Source: Cyprinodon diabolis (taxonomy: Eukaryota > Chordata > Actinopteri > Cyprinodontiformes > Cyprinodontidae). From it: a stretch of 64,000 bases of DNA. Of the stretch, positions 52,001 through 63,801 are shown in pieces. The notes below the pieces were generated by a model. The model made no database searches, had not been told where the DNA came from, and saw nothing but the letters and a program-made list of their open reading frames with translations. The DNA is taken from the NCBI GenBank assembly GCA_030533445.1, contig JARPUW010000032.1, forward strand, positions 28,128-92,127. Reading direction: 5' to 3'. A program made the translations under genes and the position numbers. Within the stretch, counting starts at the first letter, position 1; each line of letters begins with the position of its first letter.

Positions 52001-55000
52001 TGAGATAATGCCATTTTGGCCTCTGGAGTTTTAACAGACAAACCATTAATGATACAGCCATGATCTTTTCTGGCAATCATCTAGAGCTGAAAACTAACAA
52101 TATAAAGTAGATTTGAGCAGATGTTTTTGCTTCCAAGCTTCAAATAAGAAGTTGAGGCCAAAACGCTCATTTCACAGTGAGATAATGCCATTTTGGCCTC
52201 TGGAGTTGTAACAGACAAACCATTAATGATACAGCCATGATCTTTTCTGGCAATCATCTAGAGCTGAAAACTAACAATATAAAGTAGATTTGAGCAGATG
52301 TTTTTAGTTACAAGCTTCAAAACAGAAGGTTGAGGCCAAAACGCTCTTTTCACGGTGAGATAGTGCCATTTTGGCCTCTGGAGTTGTAACAGACAAACCA
52401 TTAATGATACAGCCATGATCTTTTCTGGCAATCATCTAGAGCTGAAAACTAACAATATAAAGTAGATTTGAGCAGATGTTTTTGGTTCCAAGCTTCAAAA
52501 CAGAAGTTGAGGCCAAAACGCTCTTTTCACAGTGAGATAATGCCATTTTGGCCTCTGGAGTTGTAACAGACAAACCATTAATGATACAGCCATGATCTTT
52601 TCTGGCAATCATCTAGTGCTGAAAACTAACAATATAAAGTAGATTTGAGCAGATGTTTTTGGTTCCAAGCTTCAAAACAGAAGTTGAGGCCAAAACGCTC
52701 TTTTCACAGTGAGATAATGCCATTTTGGCCTCTGGAGTTTTAACAGACAAACCATTAATGATACAGCCATGATCTTTTCTGGCAATCATCTAGAGCTGAA
52801 AACTAACAATATAAAGTAGATTTGAGCAGATGTTTTTGCTTCCAAGCTTCAAATAAGAAGTTGAGGCCAAAACGCTCATTTCACAGTGAGATAATGCCAT
52901 TTTGGCCTCTGGAGTTGTAACAGACAAACCATTAATGATACAGCCATGATCTTTTCTGGCAATCATCTAGAGCTGAAAACTAACAATATAAAGTAGATTT
53001 GAGCAGATGTTTTTAGTTACAAGCTTCAAAACAGAAGGTTGAGGCCAAAACGCTCTTTTCACGGTGAGATAGTGCCATTTTGGCCTCTGGAGTTGTAACA
53101 GACAAACCATTAATGATACAGCCATGATCTTTTCTGGCAATCATCTAGAGCTGAAAACTAACAATATAAAGTAGATTTGAGCAGATGTTTTTGGTTCCAA
53201 GCTTCAAAACAGAAGTTGAGGCCAAAACGCTCTTTTCACAGTGAGATAATGCCATTTTGGCCTCTGGAGTTGTAACAGACAAACCATTAATGATACAGCC
53301 ATGATCTTTTCTGGCAATCATCTAGTGCTGAAAACTAACAATATAAAGTAGATTTGAGCAGATGTTTTTGGTTCCAAGCTTCAAAACAGAAGTTGAGGCC
53401 AAAACGCTCCTTTCACAGTGAGATAATGCCATTTTGGCCTCTGGAGTTGTAACAGACAAACCATTAATGATACAGCCATGATCTTTTCTGGCAATCATCT
53501 AGAGCTGAAAACTAACAATATAAAGTAGATTTGAGCAGATGTTTTTGCTTCTAAGCTTCAAATCAGAGGTTGAGGCCAAAACGCTCATTTCACAGTGAGA
53601 TAATGCCATTTTGGCCTCTGGAGTTGTAACAGACAAACCATTAATGATACAGCCATGATCTTTTCTGGCAATCATCTAGAGCTGAAAACTAACAATATAA
53701 AGTAGATTTGAGCAGATGTTTATGGTTCCAAGCTTCAAAACAGAAGTTGAGGCCAAAACGCTCATTTCACAGTGAGATAATGCCATTTTGGCCTCTGGAG
53801 TTGTAACAGACAAACCATTAATGATACAGCCATGATCTTTTCTGGCAATCATCTAGAGCTGAAAACTAACAATATAAAGTAGATTTGAGCAGATGTTTTT
53901 AGTTACAAGCTTCAAAACAGAAGGTTGAGGCCAAAACGCTCTTTTCACGGTGAGATAGTGCCATTTTGGCCTCTGGAGTTGTAACAGACAAACCATTAAT
54001 GATACAGCCATGATCTTTTCTGGCAATCATCTAGAGCTGAAAACTAACAATATAAAGTAGATTTGAGCAGATGTTTTTGGTTCCAAGCTTCAAAACAGAA
54101 GTTGAGGCCAAAACGCTCTTTTCACAGTGAGATAATGCCATTTTGGCCTCTGGAGTTGTAACAGACAAACCATTAATGATACAGCCATGATCTTTTCTGG
54201 CAATCATCTAGTGCTGAAAACTAACAATATAAAGTAGATTTGAGCAGATGTTTTTGGTTCCAAGCTTCAAAACAGAAGTTGAGGCCAAAACGCTCTTTTC
54301 ACAGTGAGATAATGCCATTTTGGCCTCTGGAGTTTTAACAGACAAACCATTAATGATACAGCCATGATCTTTTCTGGCAATCATCTAGAGCTGAAAACTA
54401 ACAATATAAAGTAGATTTGAGCAGATGTTTTTGCTTCCAAGCTTCAAATAAGAAGTTGAGGCCAAAACGCTCATTTCACAGTGAGATAATGCCATTTTGG
54501 CCTCTGGAGTTGTAACAGACAAACCATTAATGATACAGCCATGATCTTTTCTGGCAATCATCTAGAGCTGAAAACTAACAATATAAAGTAGATTTGAGCA
54601 GATGTTTTTAGTTACAAGCTTCAAAACAGAAGGTTGAGGCCAAAACGCTCTTTTCACGGTGAGATAGTGCCATTTTGGCCTCTGGAGTTGTAACAGACAA
54701 ACCATTAATGATACAGCCATGATCTTTTCTGGCAATCATCTAGAGCTGAAAACTAACAATATAAAGTAGATTTGAGCAGATGTTTTTGGTTCCAAGCTTC
54801 AAAACAGAAGTTGAGGCCAAAACGCTCTTTTCACAGTGAGATAATGCCATTTTGGCCTCTGGAGTTGTAACAGACAAACCATTAATGATACAGCCATGAT
54901 CTTTTCTGGCAATCATCTAGTGCTGAAAACTAACAATATAAAGTAGATTTGAGCAGATGTTTTTGGTTCCAAGCTTCAAAACAGAAGTTGAGGCCAAAAC

Positions 55001-56357
55001 GCTCCTTTCACAGTGAGATAATGCCATTTTGGCCTCTGGAGTTGTAACAGACAAACCATTAATGATACAGCCATGATCTTTTCTGGCAATCATCTAGAGC
55101 TGAAAACTAACAATATAAAGTAGATTTGAGCAGATGTTTTTGCTTCTAAGCTTCAAATCAGAGGTTGAGGCCAAAACGCTCATTTCACAGTGAGATAATG
55201 CCATTTTGGCCTCTGGAGTTGTAACAGACAAACCATTAATGATACAGCCATGATCTTTTCTGGCAATCATCTAGAGCTGAAAACTAACAATATAAAGTAG
55301 ATTTGAGCAGATGTTTATGGTTCCAAGCTTCAAAACAGAAGTTGAGGCCAAAACGCTCATTTCACAGTGAGATAATGCCATTTTGGCCTCTGGAGTTGTA
55401 ACAGACAAACCATTAATGATACAGCCATGATCTTTTCTGGCAATCATCTAGAGCTGAAAACTAACAATATAAAGTAGATTTGAGCAGATGTTTTTGGTTC
55501 CAAGCTTCAAAACAGAAGTTGAGGCCAAAACGCTCTTTTCACAGTGAGATAATGCCATTTTGGCCTCTGGAGTTTTAACAGACAAACCATTAATGATACA
55601 GCCATGATCTTTTCTGGCAATCATCTAGAGCTGAAAACTAACAATATAAAGTAGATTTGAGCAGATGTTTTTGGTTCCAAGCTTCAAAACAGAAGTTGAG
55701 GCCAAAACGCTCTTTTCACAGTGAGATAATGCCATTTTGGCCTCTGGAGTTGTAACAGACAAACCATTAATGATACAGCCATGATCTTTTCTGGCAATCA
55801 TCTAGTGCTGAAAACTAACAATATAAAGTAGATTTGAGCAGATGTTTTTGGTTCCAAGCTTCAAAACAGAAGTTGAGGCCAAAACGCTCCTTTCACAGTG
55901 AGATAATGCCATTTTGGCCTCTGGAGTTGTAACAGACAAACCATTAATGATACAGCCATGATCTTTTCTGGCAATCATCTAGAGCTGAAAACTAACAATA
56001 TAAAGTAGATTTGAGCAGATGTTTTTGCTTCTAAGCTTCAAATCAGAGGTTGAGGCCAAAACGCTCATTTCACAGTGAGATAATGCCATTTTGGCCTCTG
56101 GAGTTGTAACAGACAAACCATTAATGATACAGCCATGATCTTTTCTGGCAATCATCTAGAGCTGAAAACTAACAATATAAAGTAGATTTGAGCAGATGTT
56201 TATGGTTCCAAGCTTCAAAACAGAAGTTGAGGCCAAAACGCTCATTTCACAGTGAGATAATGCCATTTTGGCCTCTGGAGTTGTAACAGACAAACCATTA
56301 ATGATACAGCCATGATCTTTTCTGGCAATCATCTAGAGCTGAAAACTAACAATATAA
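49097..56357 (+). repeat. HOR unit, expanded 41-monomer variant (7261 bp)
   Basis: It begins with the regular A to J run, then switches at 50870 into the duplicated segment (173-bp monomer, M N, H I J, K L M N twice, H I J, M N, K L M N, H I J, K N, H I J). The switch point coincides with the left end of the 14704-bp-offset duplication. Confidence 0.84.
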
Positions 56358-57244
56358 AGTAGATTTGAGCAGATGTTTTTGGTTCCAAGCTTCAAAACAG
56401 AAGTTGAGGCCAAAACGCTCTTTTCACAGTGAGATAATGCCATTTTGGCCTCTGGAGTTGTAACAGACAAACCATTAATGATACAGCCATGATCTTTTCT
56501 GGCAATCATCTAGAGCTGAAAACGAACAATATAAAGTAGATTTGAGCAGATGTTTTTGGTTACAAGCTTCAAAACAGAAGGTTGAGGCCAAAACGCTCTT
56601 TTCACAGTGAGATAATGCCATTTTGGCCTCTGGAGTTGTAACAGACAAACCATTAATGATACAGCCATGATCTTTTCTGGCAATCATCTAGAGCTGAAAA
56701 CTAACAATATAAAGTAGATTTGAGCAGATGTTTTTGCTTCCAAGCTTCAAATCAGAGGTTGAGGCCAAAACGGTCATTTCACAGTGAGATAATGCCATTT
56801 TGGCGTCTGGAGTTGTAACAGACAAACCATTAATGATACAGCCATGATCTTTTCTGGCAATCATCTAGAGCTGAAAACTAACAATATAAAGTAGATTTGA
56901 GCAGATGTTTATGGTTCCAAGCTTCAAAACAGAAGTTGAGGCCAAAACGCTCTTTTCACAGTGAGATAATGCCATTTTGGCCTCTGGAGTTGTAACAGAC
57001 AAACCATTAATGATACAGCCATGATCTTTTCTGGCAATCATCTAGAGCTGAAAACTAACAATATAAAGTAGATTTGAGCAGATGTTTTTGGTTACAAGCT
57101 TCAAAACAGAAGGTTGAGGCCAAAACGCTCTTTTCACAGTGAGATAATGCCATTTTGGCCTCTGGAGTTGTAACAGACAAACCATTAATGATACAGCCAT
57201 GATCTCTTCTGGCAATCATCTAGAGCTGAAAACTAACAATATAA
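50870..57244 (+). repeat. 36-monomer duplicated segment, copy 2
   Basis: Second copy of 36166-42540. It lies inside the 41-monomer unit that separates regular HOR copies and explains that unit's irregular length. I saw no diagnostic difference from copy 1, so transfer was probably recent relative to regions 2 and 4. Confidence 0.86.
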
Positions 57245-60079
57245 AGTAGATTTGAGCAGATGTTTTTGGTTACAAGCTTCAAAACAGAAGGTTGAGGCCA
57301 AAACGCTCTTTTCACGGTGAGATAGTGCCATTTTGGCCTCTGGAGTTGTAACAGACAAACCATTAATGATACAGCCATGATCTTTTCTGGCAATCATCTA
57401 GAGCTGAAAACTAACAATATAAAGTAGATTTGAGCAGATGTTTTTGGTTACAAGCTTCAAAACAGAAGTTGAGGCCAAAACGCTCTTTTCACAGTGAGAT
57501 AATGCCATTTTGGCCTCTGGAGTTGTAACAGACAAACCATTAATGATACAGCCATGATCTTTTCTGGCAATCATCTAGTGCTGAAAACTAACAATATAAA
57601 GTAGATTTGAGCAGATGTTTTTGGTTCCAAGCTTCAAAACAGAAGTTGAGGCCAAAACGCTCCTTTCACAGTGAGATAATGCCATTTTGGCCTCTGGAGT
57701 TGTAACAGACAAACCATTAATGATACAGCCATGATCTTTTCTGGCAATCATCTAGAGCTGAAAACTAACAATATAAAGTAGATTTGAGCAGATGTTTTTG
57801 CTTCTAAGCTTCAAATCAGAGGTTGAGGCCAAAACGCTCATTTCACAGTGAGATAATGCCATTTTGGCCTCTGGAGTTGTAACAGACAAACCATTAATGA
57901 TACAGCCATGATCTTTTCTGGCAATCATCTAGAGCTGAAAACTAACAATATAAAGTAGATTTGAGCAGATGTTTATGGTTCCAAGCTTCAAAACAGAAGT
58001 TGAGGCCAAAACGCTCATTTCACAGTGAGATAATGCCATTTTGGCCTCTGGAGTTGTAACAGACAAACCATTAATGATACAGCCATGATCTTTTCTGGCA
58101 ATCATCTAGAGCTGAAAACTAACAATATAAAGTAGATTTGAGCAGATGTTTTTGGTTCCAAGCTTCAAAACAGAAGTTGAGGCCAAAACGCTCTTTTCAC
58201 AGTGAGATAATGCCATTTTGGCCTCTGGAGTTTTAACAGACAAACCATTAATGATACAGCCATGATCTTTTCTGGCAATCATCTAGAGCTGAAAACTAAC
58301 AATATAAAGTAGATTTGAGCAGATGTTTTTGCTTCCAAGCTTCAAATAAGAAGTTGAGGCCAAAACGCTCATTTCACAGTGAGATAATGCCATTTTGGCC
58401 TCTGGAGTTGTAACAGACAAACCATTAATGATACAGCCATGATCTTTTCTGGCAATCATCTAGAGCTGAAAACTAACAATATAAAGTAGATTTGAGCAGA
58501 TGTTTTTAGTTACAAGCTTCAAAACAGAAGGTTGAGGCCAAAACGCTCTTTTCACGGTGAGATAGTGCCATTTTGGCCTCTGGAGTTGTAACAGACAAAC
58601 CATTAATGATACAGCCATGATCTTTTCTGGCAATCATCTAGAGCTGAAAACTAACAATATAAAGTAGATTTGAGCAGATGTTTTTGGTTCCAAGCTTCAA
58701 AACAGAAGTTGAGGCCAAAACGCTCTTTTCACAGTGAGATAATGCCATTTTGGCCTCTGGAGTTGTAACAGACAAACCATTAATGATACAGCCATGATCT
58801 TTTCTGGCAATCATCTAGTGCTGAAAACTAACAATATAAAGTAGATTTGAGCAGATGTTTTTGGTTCCAAGCTTCAAAACAGAAGTTGAGGCCAAAACGC
58901 TCTTTTCACAGTGAGATAATGCCATTTTGGCCTCTGGAGTTTTAACAGACAAACCATTAATGATACAGCCATGATCTTTTCTGGCAATCATCTAGAGCTG
59001 AAAACTAACAATATAAAGTAGATTTGAGCAGATGTTTTTGCTTCCAAGCTTCAAATAAGAAGTTGAGGCCAAAACGCTCATTTCACAGTGAGATAATGCC
59101 ATTTTGGCCTCTGGAGTTGTAACAGACAAACCATTAATGATACAGCCATGATCTTTTCTGGCAATCATCTAGAGCTGAAAACTAACAATATAAAGTAGAT
59201 TTGAGCAGATGTTTTTAGTTACAAGCTTCAAAACAGAAGGTTGAGGCCAAAACGCTCTTTTCACGGTGAGATAGTGCCATTTTGGCCTCTGGAGTTGTAA
59301 CAGACAAACCATTAATGATACAGCCATGATCTTTTCTGGCAATCATCTAGAGCTGAAAACTAACAATATAAAGTAGATTTGAGCAGATGTTTTTGGTTCC
59401 AAGCTTCAAAACAGAAGTTGAGGCCAAAACGCTCTTTTCACAGTGAGATAATGCCATTTTGGCCTCTGGAGTTGTAACAGACAAACCATTAATGATACAG
59501 CCATGATCTTTTCTGGCAATCATCTAGTGCTGAAAACTAACAATATAAAGTAGATTTGAGCAGATGTTTTTGGTTCCAAGCTTCAAAACAGAAGTTGAGG
59601 CCAAAACGCTCCTTTCACAGTGAGATAATGCCATTTTGGCCTCTGGAGTTGTAACAGACAAACCATTAATGATACAGCCATGATCTTTTCTGGCAATCAT
59701 CTAGAGCTGAAAACTAACAATATAAAGTAGATTTGAGCAGATGTTTTTGCTTCTAAGCTTCAAATCAGAGGTTGAGGCCAAAACGCTCATTTCACAGTGA
59801 GATAATGCCATTTTGGCCTCTGGAGTTGTAACAGACAAACCATTAATGATACAGCCATGATCTTTTCTGGCAATCATCTAGAGCTGAAAACTAACAATAT
59901 AAAGTAGATTTGAGCAGATGTTTATGGTTCCAAGCTTCAAAACAGAAGTTGAGGCCAAAACGCTCATTTCACAGTGAGATAATGCCATTTTGGCCTCTGG
60001 AGTTGTAACAGACAAACCATTAATGATACAGCCATGATCTTTTCTGGCAATCATCTAGAGCTGAAAACTAACAATATAA
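56358..60079 (+). repeat. HOR unit, regular 21-monomer copy 1 (3722 bp)
   Basis: Order A B C D E F G H I J K L M N K L M N H I J. Five 178-bp monomers (B, E, F, M, M) and sixteen 177-bp monomers sum to 3722. XbaI sites are absent from G and both N monomers (T157). Confidence 0.88.
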
Positions 60080-63000
60080 AGTAGATTTGAGCAGATGTTT
60101 TTGGTTCCAAGCTTCAAAACAGAAGTTGAGGCCAAAACGCTCTTTTCACAGTGAGATAATGCCATTTTGGCCTCTGGAGTTGTAACAGACAAACCATTAA
60201 TGATACAGCCATGATCTTTTCTGGCAATCATCTAGAGCTGAAAACGAACAATATAAAGTAGATTTGAGCAGATGTTTTTGGTTACAAGCTTCAAAACAGA
60301 AGGTTGAGGCCAAAACGCTCTTTTCACAGTGAGATAATGCCATTTTGGCCTCTGGAGTTGTAACAGACAAACCATTAATGATACAGCCATGATCTTTTCT
60401 GGCAATCATCTAGAGCTGAAAACTAACAATATAAAGTAGATTTGAGCAGATGTTTTTGCTTCCAAGCTTCAAATCAGAGGTTGAGGCCAAAACGGTCATT
60501 TCACAGTGAGATAATGCCATTTTGGCGTCTGGAGTTGTAACAGACAAACCATTAATGATACAGCCATGATCTTTTCTGGCAATCATCTAGAGCTGAAAAC
60601 TAACAATATAAAGTAGATTTGAGCAGATGTTTATGGTTCCAAGCTTCAAAACAGAAGTTGAGGCCAAAACGCTCTTTTCACAGTGAGATAATGCCATTTT
60701 GGCCTCTGGAGTTGTAACAGACAAACCATTAATGATACAGCCATGATCTTTTCTGGCAATCATCTAGAGCTGAAAACTAACAATATAAAGTAGATTTGAG
60801 CAGATGTTTTTGGTTACAAGCTTCAAAACAGAAGGTTGAGGCCAAAACGCTCTTTTCACAGTGAGATAATGCCATTTTGGCCTCTGGAGTTGTAACAGAC
60901 AAACCATTAATGATACAGCCATGATCTCTTCTGGCAATCATCTAGAGCTGAAAACTAACAATATAAAGTAGATTTGAGCAGATGTTTTTGGTTACAAGCT
61001 TCAAAACAGAAGGTTGAGGCCAAAACGCTCTTTTCACGGTGAGATAGTGCCATTTTGGCCTCTGGAGTTGTAACAGACAAACCATTAATGATACAGCCAT
61101 GATCTTTTCTGGCAATCATCTAGAGCTGAAAACTAACAATATAAAGTAGATTTGAGCAGATGTTTTTGGTTACAAGCTTCAAAACAGAAGTTGAGGCCAA
61201 AACGCTCTTTTCACAGTGAGATAATGCCATTTTGGCCTCTGGAGTTGTAACAGACAAACCATTAATGATACAGCCATGATCTTTTCTGGCAATCATCTAG
61301 TGCTGAAAACTAACAATATAAAGTAGATTTGAGCAGATGTTTTTGGTTCCAAGCTTCAAAACAGAAGTTGAGGCCAAAACGCTCCTTTCACAGTGAGATA
61401 ATGCCATTTTGGCCTCTGGAGTTGTAACAGACAAACCATTAATGATACAGCCATGATCTTTTCTGGCAATCATCTAGAGCTGAAAACTAACAATATAAAG
61501 TAGATTTGAGCAGATGTTTTTGCTTCTAAGCTTCAAATCAGAGGTTGAGGCCAAAACGCTCATTTCACAGTGAGATAATGCCATTTTGGCCTCTGGAGTT
61601 GTAACAGACAAACCATTAATGATACAGCCATGATCTTTTCTGGCAATCATCTAGAGCTGAAAACTAACAATATAAAGTAGATTTGAGCAGATGTTTATGG
61701 TTCCAAGCTTCAAAACAGAAGTTGAGGCCAAAACGCTCATTTCACAGTGAGATAATGCCATTTTGGCCTCTGGAGTTGTAACAGACAAACCATTAATGAT
61801 ACAGCCATGATCTTTTCTGGCAATCATCTAGAGCTGAAAACTAACAATATAAAGTAGATTTGAGCAGATGTTTTTGGTTCCAAGCTTCAAAACAGAAGTT
61901 GAGGCCAAAACGCTCTTTTCACAGTGAGATAATGCCATTTTGGCCTCTGGAGTTTTAACAGACAAACCATTAATGATACAGCCATGATCTTTTCTGGCAA
62001 TCATCTAGAGCTGAAAACTAACAATATAAAGTAGATTTGAGCAGATGTTTTTGCTTCCAAGCTTCAAATAAGAAGTTGAGGCCAAAACGCTCATTTCACA
62101 GTGAGATAATGCCATTTTGGCCTCTGGAGTTGTAACAGACAAACCATTAATGATACAGCCATGATCTTTTCTGGCAATCATCTAGAGCTGAAAACTAACA
62201 ATATAAAGTAGATTTGAGCAGATGTTTTTAGTTACAAGCTTCAAAACAGAAGGTTGAGGCCAAAACGCTCTTTTCACGGTGAGATAGTGCCATTTTGGCC
62301 TCTGGAGTTGTAACAGACAAACCATTAATGATACAGCCATGATCTTTTCTGGCAATCATCTAGAGCTGAAAACTAACAATATAAAGTAGATTTGAGCAGA
62401 TGTTTTTGGTTCCAAGCTTCAAAACAGAAGTTGAGGCCAAAACGCTCTTTTCACAGTGAGATAATGCCATTTTGGCCTCTGGAGTTGTAACAGACAAACC
62501 ATTAATGATACAGCCATGATCTTTTCTGGCAATCATCTAGTGCTGAAAACTAACAATATAAAGTAGATTTGAGCAGATGTTTTTGGTTCCAAGCTTCAAA
62601 ACAGAAGTTGAGGCCAAAACGCTCTTTTCACAGTGAGATAATGCCATTTTGGCCTCTGGAGTTTTAACAGACAAACCATTAATGATACAGCCATGATCTT
62701 TTCTGGCAATCATCTAGAGCTGAAAACTAACAATATAAAGTAGATTTGAGCAGATGTTTTTGCTTCCAAGCTTCAAATAAGAAGTTGAGGCCAAAACGCT
62801 CATTTCACAGTGAGATAATGCCATTTTGGCCTCTGGAGTTGTAACAGACAAACCATTAATGATACAGCCATGATCTTTTCTGGCAATCATCTAGAGCTGA
62901 AAACTAACAATATAAAGTAGATTTGAGCAGATGTTTTTAGTTACAAGCTTCAAAACAGAAGGTTGAGGCCAAAACGCTCTTTTCACGGTGAGATAGTGCC

Positions 63001-63801
63001 ATTTTGGCCTCTGGAGTTGTAACAGACAAACCATTAATGATACAGCCATGATCTTTTCTGGCAATCATCTAGAGCTGAAAACTAACAATATAAAGTAGAT
63101 TTGAGCAGATGTTTTTGGTTCCAAGCTTCAAAACAGAAGTTGAGGCCAAAACGCTCTTTTCACAGTGAGATAATGCCATTTTGGCCTCTGGAGTTGTAAC
63201 AGACAAACCATTAATGATACAGCCATGATCTTTTCTGGCAATCATCTAGTGCTGAAAACTAACAATATAAAGTAGATTTGAGCAGATGTTTTTGGTTCCA
63301 AGCTTCAAAACAGAAGTTGAGGCCAAAACGCTCCTTTCACAGTGAGATAATGCCATTTTGGCCTCTGGAGTTGTAACAGACAAACCATTAATGATACAGC
63401 CATGATCTTTTCTGGCAATCATCTAGAGCTGAAAACTAACAATATAAAGTAGATTTGAGCAGATGTTTTTGCTTCTAAGCTTCAAATCAGAGGTTGAGGC
63501 CAAAACGCTCATTTCACAGTGAGATAATGCCATTTTGGCCTCTGGAGTTGTAACAGACAAACCATTAATGATACAGCCATGATCTTTTCTGGCAATCATC
63601 TAGAGCTGAAAACTAACAATATAAAGTAGATTTGAGCAGATGTTTATGGTTCCAAGCTTCAAAACAGAAGTTGAGGCCAAAACGCTCATTTCACAGTGAG
63701 ATAATGCCATTTTGGCCTCTGGAGTTGTAACAGACAAACCATTAATGATACAGCCATGATCTTTTCTGGCAATCATCTAGAGCTGAAAACTAACAATATA
63801 A
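60080..63801 (+). repeat. HOR unit, regular 21-monomer copy 2 (3722 bp)
   Basis: In direct tandem with 56358-60079 and identical in order, length and every diagnostic base I checked. The next unit starts with type A at 63802 and leaves the window, so the regular HOR probably continues to the right. Confidence 0.88.

Noticed and set aside
2279..60409. Thirteen minus-strand open frames of 60-70 codons with nearly identical products
   Set aside because: They are read from the satellite itself. Each 177-bp monomer (59 codons) has a chance 58-codon minus-strand frame whose TAG directly abuts the next ATG. The longer frames arise only where an indel (TA insertion, or the extra G of 178-bp copies) shifts the frame, or where G167 removes a stop. 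No start context, codon signal or domain supports a protein.
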